Part shown: one piece after another, positions 23,758 through 31,896 of the stretch
Position numbering within the stretch: position 1 is the stretch's first letter
Layout of the letters: every line of letters starts with the position of its first letter
From: Anaerolineae bacterium
Lineage (GTDB): Bacteria > Chloroflexota > Anaerolineae > Aggregatilineales > Phototrophicaceae
Assembly (NCBI GenBank): GCA_022843745.1
Contig: JALHNB010000010.1
Span: 115,864-179,863, forward strand
Length of the DNA stretch: 64,000 bases
Direction: 5' to 3'
Position numbers and translations under genes: made by a program
The notes under the pieces: generated by a model
Databases searched by the model: none
Told to the model about the DNA's origin: nothing
The model's input: only the letters and a program-made list of their open reading frames with translations

Positions 23758-25872
23758 TCATTCAATTCCCGAACTGTTTTCCATAAATATTTCCTGGCAA
23801 TCTACAGGCGGTGTTCCTGGTATCGGCTCTATACGGCAGTAATAACCATCCTGTTGAAGCTCCCATGTGTTGAGATTGTCCGCGAGGCAGGTTTCCAGAA
23901 TTCGCCTCACACGCTGTTGAAGGCGCTCGTCCAATACCGGAAAGACGACTTCAACACGATTATAGAGGTTGCGGCGCATAATATCTGCACTCCCCAGATA
24001 AACGCGCTCGTCAGGGGGAGCATTCTGGAAATAATAAATGCGGCTGTGTTCCAGGTAACGACCAACAATGCTTCGTACACGGATTCGTTCGCTATAACCG
24101 GGGATACCAACCCTCAGACAACATAGCCCACGCACGATCAGGTCAATCTCAACCCCAGCTTGGGATGCCTGGTAGAGTTTTTGAATCACGACATCTTCTT
24201 CAAGCTGGTTCATCTTGAAAATGATGCGGGCGGGTTTGCCAGCTTTTGCGGCGGCGATTTCATTATCGATCAGACGAATAAGATTATTGAGCAGATATTC
24301 CGGCGCGACCAGCAAGCGTCTATAATTTGTTCCCGGCGCATAACCTGTCAGGCGGTTAAAAAGCGCGAGCGCATCGTTGCCGATTTCATGATTGCAGGTG
24401 AAGATTCCCATATCCGTGTACATGCGTGCCGTTGACGCATTATAATTGCCAGTTCCCAGGTGAACATAACGCCGCACGCCATCCGCTTCTCGCCGCACGA
24501 CGAGCGCGACTTTGGCATGGGTTTTAACGGGCAGTTCTTCGACCCCATACGTCACATGAACGCCTTTATGTTCCAGGACGCGCGCCCATTCCAGGTTGTT
24601 TTCTTCATCAAAACGCGCTTTAAGCTCCACCAACACGGCGACCTGCTTATCATTTTCCCGCGCCTCAGCCAGCGCCTGTACAATGGGCGAATTTTTCCCG
24701 ACACGGTACAGCGTGGCTTTGATCGCTAACACGTTCGGGTCTCTTGCCGCTGTCCAGAAAAAATCCTCGACAGGCGAAAAAGAATCATAGGGATGATGGA
24801 GCAGAATATCGTTTTGCCGGATGGCCGTAAAAATGTCTTTATCCGACAGTGTTTCCGGGATGCGTGGGACGTGAGCCGGATACTTTAAATCTGGGCGGTC
24901 AATATTCAGCAGTTCAAAAAGTGCGCTGATACCCAACGCACCATCAATCCGATAAACATCATATTCGGGGTCTACTTTTAAGCCTTCGACCAGCCGACTG
25001 AGTGTGCGCTCACTTATGGAGTTCTGAACGCTCAAGCGCACCGCAGAGCCAAATTGCCGTTCCCGTACGCTGTTTTCGATCATCGCACTAATATCGAGCA
25101 GCCGATCTTCCTGCTCATGTTCATAATCAATATCCGCATTGCGTGTTACGCGGAAAGGGTGCTGTTCGAGGACCGTCATCCCTGGGAAAAGCGAGTCTAA
25201 ATTGTTACTGATAATGTCTTCAAGCCAGATCAAAACTTCATCGCGGGCATTCGCGCCATCATAACGGCGCATAATGCTGCCCAGCGACACCAGCCGGGGC
25301 AGGACATCGGGTACTTTCAGGCGTACAAATTCCAATTCCTCATTGGCATCATTCTTACGTTTGAGCCAGATCATCAAATTCAAGCTGAGGTTGGAAATAA
25401 ATGGAAATGGTCGGGCATGATCGACAGCCAGAGGAGTCAAAACCGGAAAAACTTCATCCTGGAAATACGCGCGTATCGCGGTGCGTTCTTCAGCATTCAG
25501 TTCGGAGATGTCAGCGATGCAAATGCCATCGTCACAGAGTTCCGCCAGCACCTCCCGCATCGTTTCGCGCTGCTGCTCCATAAGCTCCGACACCCGCTTG
25601 CGAATCTCGGTTAATAATTCCTTGGGGCTGTAACCATCGGGCCGAGTGGATGTCATACCCAGTTTCATTTTATTGTGCCACGACGCAACCCGTACCATAT
25701 AAAATTCGTCCAGATTGCTGCTAAAAATCGCCAGGAATTTCACGCGTTCCAGCGGCGGCAATCGCTTATCCTGAGCCAACGCTAATACCCGCTGATTAAA
25801 CGCAATCCAGCTTAATTCGCGGCTGGTATAGGTATTGGGTGTTAATTCGGGCAGGGCGTTGTGTTCGTCCAT
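23758..25872 (-). CDS. ppk: Polyphosphate kinase 1
   Basis: This protein is 704 residues from the ATG at 25872 (MDEHNALPEL), the normal length for PPK1. It adds phosphate from ATP to a growing polyphosphate chain, or runs in reverse. Domain order is N-terminal helical (YTSRELSWIAFNQRVLALAQ), head domain, and two phospholipase-D-like catalytic domains. The phosphorylated His lies in VKTHAKVALVVRRE, and a second catalytic His is in LEHSRIYYF. The frame runs open to 25965, but the extra 31 residues are not like the family. The gene is followed by a repeat-rich gap and stands alone. Confidence 0.95.
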   Translation of the reverse strand: MDEHNALPELTPNTYTSRELSWIAFNQRVLALAQDKRLPPLERVKFLAIFSSNLDEFYMVRVASWHNKMKLGMTSTRPDGYSPKELLTEIRKRVSELMEQQRETMREVLAELCDDGICIADISELNAEERTAIRAYFQDEVFPVLTPLAVDHARPFPFISNLSLNLMIWLKRKNDANEELEFVRLKVPDVLPRLVSLGSIMRRYDGANARDEVLIWLEDIISNNLDSLFPGMTVLEQHPFRVTRNADIDYEHEQEDRLLDISAMIENSVRERQFGSAVRLSVQNSISERTLSRLVEGLKVDPEYDVYRIDGALGISALFELLNIDRPDLKYPAHVPRIPETLSDKDIFTAIRQNDILLHHPYDSFSPVEDFFWTAARDPNVLAIKATLYRVGKNSPIVQALAEARENDKQVAVLVELKARFDEENNLEWARVLEHKGVHVTYGVEELPVKTHAKVALVVRREADGVRRYVHLGTGNYNASTARMYTDMGIFTCNHEIGNDALALFNRLTGYAPGTNYRRLLVAPEYLLNNLIRLIDNEIAAAKAGKPARIIFKMNQLEEDVVIQKLYQASQAGVEIDLIVRGLCCLRVGIPGYSERIRVRSIVGRYLEHSRIYYFQNAPPDERVYLGSADIMRRNLYNRVEVVFPVLDERLQQRVRRILETCLADNLNTWELQQDGYYCRIEPIPGTPPVDCQEIFMENSSGIE

Positions 25873-26066
25873 GATTGAATCCGGGCCGTTAATGTTTGAA
25901 ACCAATGCTAATGGTATCCAATTTCTCGTAAAAAAACCAAAACGCTCGGCGTACATAAAAAGCATGTCAGAAATTTGCAGTCTATATGGACTTTCAGCCG
26001 GGGTTTGCTGTATTATTACTATAGCTCAACTCTAATTCAACAATTTTATCTTGAGGTCGTATCTGT

Positions 26067-26438
26067 ATGCCTGTTTATACCTATCGCCGCGAGGATGGCA
26101 CAACGTTTGACATTCAGCAAAAGTTTCTGGATGAACCGCTTGCCCTTTGTCCGACTACGGGGCAAAAAGTGGTGCGGATAATTCAAGCGCCGGGCATCAT
26201 TTTCAAAGGATCGGGTTTTTACGTTAACGACAGCAAGAGTGCCTCTAAAAGCAGCATCAGCTCGCCGGGTAACGGTCATAAATCTGAAAACGGAAATGGT
26301 TCGTCCAGCGAATCGAAGTCGGAAACGAAATCCGAATCGAAGTCGGAAGCCAAATCTGAATCAAAGGCCGAGGCCAAGTCAGAAGCCAAGTCAGAAGCTA
26401 AATCCGAATCGAAATCGGAATCAAAAACGGCAGACTGA
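26067..26438 (+). CDS. FmdB-like protein with lost zinc cysteines and Lys/Ser/Glu tail
   Basis: The first 55 residues follow the FmdB zinc-ribbon family. They run MPVYTYRREDGTTFDIQQKF, DEPLALCP, VVRIIQAPGIIFKGSGFYVND. The family usually has YxCxxCG and CPxCG. Here the first pair is Arg and Gly, and the second pair is Cys and Thr, so zinc binding is unlikely. Residues 70-120 are a low-complexity tail of KSES, KSET, KSEA and KAEA units. The underlying DNA is a 12-base tandem repeat that has drifted. FmdB proteins are linked to formamidase or porin regulation in a few cases, but this variant may be structural. A clear terminator follows. Confidence 0.75.
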   Translation: MPVYTYRREDGTTFDIQQKFLDEPLALCPTTGQKVVRIIQAPGIIFKGSGFYVNDSKSASKSSISSPGNGHKSENGNGSSSESKSETKSESKSEAKSESKAEAKSEAKSEAKSESKSESKTAD

Positions 26439-26469
26439 TCGCCAGCCTGCCGTAAAATCATCTGCGCTG

Positions 26470-26491
26470 CCCACCATTATGGTGGGTTTTT
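26470..26491. terminator. Rho-independent terminator shared by convergent genes
   Basis: CCCACCA, loop TTA, TGGTGGG and then TTTTT form a 7-bp stem with a U tract on the plus strand. It lies 31 bases after the FmdB-like stop and just past the end of the minus-strand gene at 26494, so it mainly serves the plus strand. Confidence 0.8.
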
Positions 26492-26493
26492 GC

Positions 26494-26805
26494 TTAAAGC
26501 TGAAATCCGCCGTTGGTGATGCGGACAACTTTCTGGTGATAATTATTGACGTATTCCAGAAGTTTTTCGTGCAGTTCACGCCAATCCTCGGTGCTGAGAA
26601 TCTGGCGCATCGTCTCCAGGTCTCTGGCGACGACTTCGGTCATGATCTGAGGGCCTTCTTCATGGCTATAGAGCGTGAACCACGCGCCAGAAGCCTTTAA
26701 ACCCAGCGATGTTGTGCCAGGTACCCACTCGCGCACGATAAACTCAAAATATTCTTGATCGCGCTGCGGCTTAATATCCCAATTCATTAATAGCTTGACT
26801 TTCAT
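26494..26805 (-). CDS. Small protein of unknown function, dimeric alpha/beta-barrel style
   Basis: This is a 103-residue protein starting MKVKLLMNWDIKPQRDQEYF at 26805. AAAGGAT lies eight bases before the ATG; the longer frame to 26826 overlaps the hydrolase gene. The pattern of beta strand, EYFEFIVREW helix, GAWFTLYSHEEGPQIMTEVV strands and a late helix is like the ferredoxin-fold monooxygenase/NIPSNAP group, but key residues are not evident. It lies 10 bases after the metallo-hydrolase gene and is probably co-transcribed. Function unknown. Confidence 0.6.
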   Translation of the reverse strand: MKVKLLMNWDIKPQRDQEYFEFIVREWVPGTTSLGLKASGAWFTLYSHEEGPQIMTEVVARDLETMRQILSTEDWRELHEKLLEYVNNYHQKVVRITNGGFQL

Positions 26806-26815
26806 GGTCGATCCT

Positions 26816-27460
26816 TTATTCCACACCCAGCTTAGGACGAAGAATGATGACTTGTGGTTGTTCGGGCAGCATACCAGAAGCCAGCTTAAGTGTATCTTCT
26901 TCCTGAACCTTGCTCACGCCCATCACCTTAAGAAATTTGTCTACCGGGTCGAGTTCTATTTTGATACCTGGCAGATCATAGTGCATGGGGATGATATAAT
27001 GTGGCTCGATCAGCGCGATTACGTCAGCAGCCTGAGCCGCCCGCAGCGCATTGCCTCCACCAATCGGCACCAATACAACATTCACTTCCCCCAGCGCTTC
27101 AATGGTTGATTGATCGGGAACATGGGAAAGATCGCCCAGGTGTAAAACGGTTAAATCGCCATACTGAAACAGGTAGGACACGTTCCAGCGTGGCGCAGCG
27201 GCTTCGACATCGTGCATGGCGAAACCAGAGATAAAGACGCCACCGACTTCATATTCTCCTGGCCCCTGAATCACATGCGGCTCGCCTTTGACAGCCTCGA
27301 CAAAATTGTGGCCTGGCTCGGCGTGACTGATCGTTACGACATCGGCCTTAAGCTTCATCTCCGGCAAGCCAATAGCGTCGGAGTAAGGATCGGTCACAAC
27401 GCTGATTTGCCCGCGCTCGATAATACGAAAACAGCTATGTCCATACCAGGTAATATCCAA
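26816..27460 (-). CDS. Metallo-beta-lactamase-fold hydrolase (UlaG/UPF0173-like) with altered metal motif
   Basis: The protein is 214 residues if it starts at the TTG at 27460, which has AGAGGAA ten bases upstream. The frame runs open to 27490. It begins LDITWYGHSCFRI, as usual in the COG2220 group. The HxHxDH metal motif reads HAEPGH, so the second His is Glu and the Asp is Gly. Other ligand regions look intact (VLHLGDLSHV, IIPMHYD). Members act on small lactones, phosphodiesters or RNA. With Glu in the first site, metal binding is probably changed. Substrate unknown. Confidence 0.75.
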   Translation of the reverse strand: MDITWYGHSCFRIIERGQISVVTDPYSDAIGLPEMKLKADVVTISHAEPGHNFVEAVKGEPHVIQGPGEYEVGGVFISGFAMHDVEAAAPRWNVSYLFQYGDLTVLHLGDLSHVPDQSTIEALGEVNVVLVPIGGGNALRAAQAADVIALIEPHYIIPMHYDLPGIKIELDPVDKFLKVMGVSKVQEEDTLKLASGMLPEQPQVIILRPKLGVE

Positions 27461-27606
27461 GGCAGCATTTCCTCTCACATAACAACACAATCTTGAGGAT
27501 AATTATACCTGATGATCGAAGGTGATGAAAGATCATATCGTTAAAAATGAGAACATTTGAGCGATTAATGAGTGTTCGGCGGTCATATGTCCATGGAGGT
27601 TGTGTG

Positions 27607-28368
27607 CGGATCAACGAAGATTTTAGACAACCGCTTGCTGCGCCCTGGCGTCTGACCGAGATTGGCAGCGGCAGGGTTATTCAGCAGCCTGGTTTGCTGC
27701 AAATGAGCGTGAGCCAGACGCAGACTTACAGCGATGCTCAAATCAGCGATTACGAATCGAATGATTTTCGCTGGCAGCCGCCGCTGCGCATGACCGTGCG
27801 GGCGCGTTTTTCCGCTGATAAGCTGGTTGGCACGGCGGGTTTCGGCTTTTGGAATCAACCATTCATGCCGGGACAGCGCGGCATTCGGTTGCCTCAAGCG
27901 GTGTGGTTCTTTTTCTCGTCATTACCTAGCAATATGCAGTTGGCGCGGGGCATACCCGGTCCTGGCTGGAAAGCGGCTGTCATTGACGCGAGTCGATGGT
28001 CATTTCTTGCGCTTGCACCCGCTGCGCCGCTTGGCGTATTGCTCATGCGTGTTCCCGCGCTGTACAATATTTTTTGGCCGATTGGTCAACGCACGATTGG
28101 TGTCAGCGAAGGTCTGCTCGGTGATGCACTGCTGACGGAGACACACATTTACGCGCTGGATTGGCGCAAAAACGGCGCGACATTTGCCGTTGATGGCGAA
28201 GTTGTCCATGAAGCGCCCTACTCGCCTCGTGGCCCATTGGGTTTCATCGCCTGGGTCGATAATCAGTATGCCATCGTAACGCCGCAGGGTCGATTCGGTT
28301 TTGGCATTGTGCCCGTCGAACGCGAACAGTCATTGATATTGGAAAATGTGACGATTGAAAGCTTATGA
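27607..28368 (+). CDS. Concanavalin-A-like (GH16-type fold) protein, function unknown
   Basis: This protein is 253 residues from a GTG at 27607, with GGAGG four bases upstream. The frame extends back to 27547. Strands such as LRMTVRARFSADKLVGTAGF and ALDWRKNGATFAVDGEVVHE match a jelly-roll sandwich of the GH16/laminarinase type. No ExDxE catalytic triad is visible, so it may be a binding or structural protein. There is no signal peptide. The next gene overlaps its stop by four bases (ATGA). Confidence 0.6.
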   Translation, partial: RINEDFRQPLAAPWRLTEIGSGRVIQQPGLLQMSVSQTQTYSDAQISDYESNDFRWQPPLRMTVRARFSADKLVGTAGFGFWNQPFMPGQRGIRLPQAVWFFFSSLPSNMQLARGIPGPGWKAAVIDASRWSFLALAPAAPLGVLLMRVPALYNIFWPIGQRTIGVSEGLLGDALLTETHIYALDWRKNGATFAVDGEVVHEAPYSPRGPLGFIAWVDNQYAIVTPQGRFGFGIVPVEREQSLILENVTIESL

Positions 28369-28790
28369 CAAAATCTGCCGATGGATTTGAATCCGATCTC
28401 GATTGCCAATGTCAGGATGAGTTGCCACCATTAGCGATACAAGGTGTCGAAAAATTTAACGCAGGCGAATATTACATCCAACATGATTTGTTCGAGGAAC
28501 AGTGGCGCGAAACAGAGGGCCGAGTCCGCGAACTGTATCAAGGGGTTTTGCAGGTTGGCGTGGGCTATTACCAGATCGAACGCGGCAATTATCGCGGTGC
28601 GCTCAAGATGTTGAAGCGCAGCGCCCGCTGGCTTTCGAATTTGCCCGATGTGTGCCAGGGGATAGATGTCCGGCAGCTTCGGGAAGATTCGAATCGGGTA
28701 CGCGCCAAACTCGAAATGATAGATTCAGGTGATATTGAAAAATTTGACCGCAGCCTGTTTAAACCGCTGGTGCTGGTAGAAAAGAAATGA
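28365..28790 (+). CDS. DUF309 family protein
   Basis: This is a 141-residue helical protein. Its core, GVEKFNAGEYYIQHDLFEEQ then WRE, fits the DUF309 signature (FNxGxYxxxHxxxExxWR). Then LYQGVLQVGVGYYQIERGNY follows. DUF309 proteins are small helical proteins of unknown function. The His-Glu-Glu set may bind metal. The start is coupled to the preceding gene through a four-base overlap. A dispersed palindrome follows the stop. Confidence 0.8.
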   Translation: MTKSADGFESDLDCQCQDELPPLAIQGVEKFNAGEYYIQHDLFEEQWRETEGRVRELYQGVLQVGVGYYQIERGNYRGALKMLKRSARWLSNLPDVCQGIDVRQLREDSNRVRAKLEMIDSGDIEKFDRSLFKPLVLVEKK

Positions 28791-28796
28791 TGTTTT

Positions 28797-28822
28797 TGGG
28801 CGCAAAGCCTTGCGCCCCTACA
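28797..28822. repeat. Dispersed palindrome, GGGCGCAA type
   Basis: TGGGCGCAA, a short centre, and TTGCGCCCCTACA form the hairpin. It starts six bases after the DUF309 stop and ends 31 bases before the convergent hydrolase gene, so it may serve as a transcript end on either strand. Confidence 0.75.
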
Positions 28823-28853
28823 AATTCCGACAGATTGTTACCTTATATAAAAG

Positions 28854-29777
28854 TCAAATTGCAAGCGGATGCCGCGCCAACTTCTCAATCGTCTCACGAT
28901 CAACTTTGCCCTCATGCAGCTTGACCGCGAATTCCACATCGTCCAGTACATTCAGCGTAGGCGTGCTGGCGAGGCTGTCTGTGCCGAGATAAACCGGGAT
29001 TTCGTGCGCCAGATATTTTTCCAGCGGCATTCGATCACAATGCAGCAGGGCATTGCTGCGCGGACAGTGGACGACGCTGCTCCCGCTGTTTTTGATGCGC
29101 TGGATGTCATCATCATCGACTTCAATGGCGTGAATCAACAGCGGCTTCAAATCCAGTGCGCCGATGTCTTCTAGAAATTGAATCGGCGTTTTGTGGGGAA
29201 TCGGAAAGGTTACTCCCATCATTTCCCTCTGGTCAGCCAGCAAGCCTTTGCCATATTTCAGATAATCGTATTCGTCGTGGCTTTCCGCGACGTGAATACA
29301 CAGCGGAAGCGCTTCTTTTCGCGCATATTCCAGCCCTTTTTTCCACAGCGCTGGATGAACAGTGAAAGGGGTGTGCAGCGTCAGGCCGATACGCATCCCG
29401 TTTCGCTCTCGTGAACGCGCGTCGTCGATCAGGTAACGCGCGCCGTTGAGCGCCCGGTCAGCCTGCTCCGCGTACATGCCAACGACTTCAATATAGATGA
29501 TGCCCTCTAAGCCGGATGCCAGCAGCGGGTCGATGCTTGCGCCTGTAGCGGAAATATCGGTCACATGAGTCGTCCCGGCCTCCACCATCGCTTCGATGCC
29601 AGCGACAGCCGCGCGATGGAAAATGGTTTGGGCATAACATCCAGAGCCGGATGTTTGCCGCCAGCGATCCGTCAATCCCTGAAGCCAGGGGACGAAATCC
29701 ATGCCTTTTTCATCCGGGCAATAATCCGCCAGCCAGCCGAGTTCGAGATGGGTATGAGCGTTGGTGAGGGTATTCAT
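28854..29777 (-). CDS. Amidohydrolase, deaminase subgroup (chlorohydrolase/aminofutalosine deaminase-like)
   Basis: The protein is 307 residues from the ATG at 29777, with AGGAGG five bases upstream. The frame to 29837 has no start signal. It begins directly at the barrel, MNTLTNAHTHLELG. Metal ligands are the HxH there, H in CIHVAESHDE, H in LLIHAIEV and D in LGTDSLAS. The extra beta domain that surrounds the barrel in most relatives is missing at the front and seems short at the back. The subgroup deaminates purine-type substrates such as adenosylhomocysteine or aminodeoxyfutalosine. There is no menaquinone gene nearby, so I leave the substrate open. Confidence 0.8.
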   Translation of the reverse strand: MNTLTNAHTHLELGWLADYCPDEKGMDFVPWLQGLTDRWRQTSGSGCYAQTIFHRAAVAGIEAMVEAGTTHVTDISATGASIDPLLASGLEGIIYIEVVGMYAEQADRALNGARYLIDDARSRERNGMRIGLTLHTPFTVHPALWKKGLEYARKEALPLCIHVAESHDEYDYLKYGKGLLADQREMMGVTFPIPHKTPIQFLEDIGALDLKPLLIHAIEVDDDDIQRIKNSGSSVVHCPRSNALLHCDRMPLEKYLAHEIPVYLGTDSLASTPTLNVLDDVEFAVKLHEGKVDRETIEKLARHPLAI

Positions 29778-29960
29778 ATTCGCCTCCTGAATGTATCGCG
29801 GTAGCCATTCTACACCACGACTCGCCCAATTTAACACTTTTCTACAACAGGGTGTGTCGAATTTAACACCTTGCCCACGCTCGAAAAGGTTGCTATAGTT
29901 CGATTTCCAAGATTTTCATCTGTAAAATTTCCAACCTCTAGGTAATGAAAGGAAAATCAC

Positions 29961-30392
29961 ATGCCAGTTCGCAAGGCGGATGCAGTATGGGAAGGCACTT
30001 TGCAAGAAGGCAAAGGCAAAATGAAGATGGCAAGCGGAGCATACGAAGGGCAATATTCGTTTAGCTCACGTTTTGAAGAAGGCACGGGTACAAATCCTGA
30101 AGAATTGATCGCTGCGGCACACGCGGGCTGCTACTCGATGGCACTCAGCGGTGGTCTGGGGCGCGCAGGTTTCCCGCCGGTCAGCGTTTCGACAACGGCG
30201 AATGTTCATATCAACCGTGTGGAAGCTGGCTTCCGCATTACCAAGATCGAACTCGTTGTCGAGGCGAATGTTCCCGGCATTGATGATGCGAAATTCCAGG
30301 AAATCGCGATTGCGACCAAGAGTGGTTGCCCGGTTTCTGTCGCATTAGGTGCTGTGCCGGAAATCACTATTAGCGCCAAGCTGGTCAGCTAA
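29961..30392 (+). CDS. OsmC-family peroxiredoxin-like protein
   Basis: This is a 143-residue protein with the two redox cysteines of the OsmC/Ohr family, in AAAHAGCYSMALS and ATKSGCPVSVALG. These reduce organic hydroperoxides with a thiol donor. The N-terminal WEGTLQEGKGKMKMASGAYE and TGTNPEELIAAAHAGC stretches are typical of the OsmC branch. The length matches the family. AAAGGA lies seven bases before the ATG. It diverges from the amidohydrolase gene. Confidence 0.9.
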   Translation: MPVRKADAVWEGTLQEGKGKMKMASGAYEGQYSFSSRFEEGTGTNPEELIAAAHAGCYSMALSGGLGRAGFPPVSVSTTANVHINRVEAGFRITKIELVVEANVPGIDDAKFQEIAIATKSGCPVSVALGAVPEITISAKLVS

Positions 30393-30402
30393 ACCCTCAA
30401 TT

Positions 30403-30475
30403 GCTGGGGTGTTGAGTCATAGTTGAGTTCTCAAAGGTTTTCAAGAATTCTCCTCGGCTTTTTCAGCACCTCAGC
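30403..30475 (+). other. Structured spacer: 13-bp stem with long loop
   Basis: GCTGGGGTGTTGA (30403-30415) can pair with TCAGCACCTCAGC (30463-30475) in RNA at all 13 positions, two of them G-U. The 47-base loop has a smaller TTGAG/CTCAA stem. It starts 10 bases after the OsmC stop. It could be a 3' structure for osmC or an upstream element of the decarboxylase gene 150 bases on. There is no U tract. Confidence 0.4.
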
Positions 30476-30627
30476 GGTTCGTAAAGTTTTCGCGAAATCT
30501 TAATGAAAATTTTACAATAACCCCTTCACAAATTCAGATTTTGTCGCATAATGTATATCTGGACATAAAGTCCCGAAAATTTGTTCGTTTACATGATTTC
30601 CTCATGATTGGAGACCCGTAAAAGCCG

Positions 30628-31782
30628 ATGAATAACGTCCTGATGGACACGATTTTGCAAGACCCTCGCACGATTACCCCCAATCTCGTCATTGATTACG
30701 ATGTGATTGACGAAACATACGAAAGATTTCTGGAGAATTTCCCCGGCGGGCTGATTTACTATGCAGTAAAAGCCAATGCCAATCCACAGATCATGCAGTT
30801 TGTTGTGGATAAAGGGGGAGGATTAGAGATCGCCTCCGCAGCCGAGTTAGAGCTTGCCCTGAATGCGGGTGCAAGCAGCGACAAGATCATTTGCAGCAAC
30901 CCGATCAAGAATCCGGCCTTCTTGCAGCAGATGCACCAAGTCGGTGTTTACGCGATGGTAATCGATTCGACCTTTGAAGTTGAAAAAGTGGCGCGTTATG
31001 CGCCCGGCAGCCGGGTGTATGTCCGTCTGGCGGTAGATAATCACGGCAGCGTTTTGCCGTTGGCGGGGAAATTCGGCGTTGATCAAGAACTCGCGCTCGA
31101 ATTGTTTGATCTGGCACGTGAACTCGGTTTAGAGCCGATTGGCTTGTCGTTTCACGTCGGATCGCAGTGTCTGTCAGTGAATAACTGGGTGAAGGCGATT
31201 GCTGCCTGTGGCGAAGTTTGGCATGAAGCCGAAGCGCGTGGGCATAATTTCAACTTCCTGGATATTGGCGGTGGTTTCCCGGCGGGACACTATCATGATG
31301 CCAGCATCCCCACCCAGGAAACCATCGGCACGGCGGTGATGCAAGCAGTTACGGAATATATTCCGCGCATCCCCAACCTCATGCTGATTCTGGAACCAGG
31401 ACGTGGCTTAGTCGGCGAGTCCGGACGTTTGCTCGTGTCTGTCGTCGGCAAGGCGCGGCGTGGCAGCGACGAATGGCTCTATCTGGATGCCGGAGTTTTC
31501 AACGGCTTGATGGAGACATTTGAAGGATTCCCACCGGTCCTCGAACTGGTGAGCGAAGATGCCCATGAGCGCCCAATGAAACGGTATACGCTGGCTGGGC
31601 CAAGCTGTGATAGCTGTGATGTGATTGCGCGGGATGTTGAATTGCCCGAAATCCATATCAATGATCGCCTGATGTTTTTCGATGCAGGCGCTTATACCAA
31701 CGAGTACGCGGCGGCTTTTAACGGCTTCCCGATCCCACTGGTGACGGCGCTGAACTGCAAACGTGAGCCTGTCTTCGGCTAG
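30628..31782 (+). CDS. PLP-dependent ornithine/lysine decarboxylase (fold type III)
   Basis: This protein of 384 residues belongs to the alanine-racemase-fold decarboxylases that make putrescine or cadaverine. PLP lysine K48 is in YYAVKAN. Other marks are FHVGSQ (H176), the phosphate loop GGGFP (214-218), EPGR (256-259) and the active-site Cys of GPSCDSCD (C327, with D331). The last motif points to ornithine or lysine rather than diaminopimelate or carboxynorspermidine. The alternative start MDTILQ five codons in is also possible. A terminator lies 60 bases after the stop. AT-rich GCATAATGTATAT near 30546 may be the promoter. Confidence 0.88.
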   Translation: MNNVLMDTILQDPRTITPNLVIDYDVIDETYERFLENFPGGLIYYAVKANANPQIMQFVVDKGGGLEIASAAELELALNAGASSDKIICSNPIKNPAFLQQMHQVGVYAMVIDSTFEVEKVARYAPGSRVYVRLAVDNHGSVLPLAGKFGVDQELALELFDLARELGLEPIGLSFHVGSQCLSVNNWVKAIAACGEVWHEAEARGHNFNFLDIGGGFPAGHYHDASIPTQETIGTAVMQAVTEYIPRIPNLMLILEPGRGLVGESGRLLVSVVGKARRGSDEWLYLDAGVFNGLMETFEGFPPVLELVSEDAHERPMKRYTLAGPSCDSCDVIARDVELPEIHINDRLMFFDAGAYTNEYAAAFNGFPIPLVTALNCKREPVFG

Positions 31783-31840
31783 AAATTAAAAGCGCAACGC
31801 AGAGACGCGAAGAAGCAAAGGCGCAGAGAGAAATTCAAAA

Positions 31841-31866
31841 GGGATACGCATGTCGTGTCCCTTTTT
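31841..31866 (+). terminator. Rho-independent terminator after the decarboxylase gene
   Basis: GGGATACG, loop CATGT, CGTGTCCC and then TTTTT form an 8-bp stem with one G-U pair. The sequence just before it (31791-31830) is made of CGCAGAGA/GCGAAGAAGC-like short repeats and contains no gene. Confidence 0.75.
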
Positions 31867-31896
31867 CATGTACAATTTAAAGAAAAAGTGATCTCA

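Noticed and set aside
23534..23842. 102-codon frame in the gap before ppk
   Set aside because: It runs through a degenerate hairpin repeat and then overlaps the end of ppk. There is no family sequence.
31791..31830. CGCAGAGACGCGAAGAAGC-like purine repeats as a regulatory RNA
   Set aside because: These words are short, irregular and cannot fold. They look like decayed spacer repeats.
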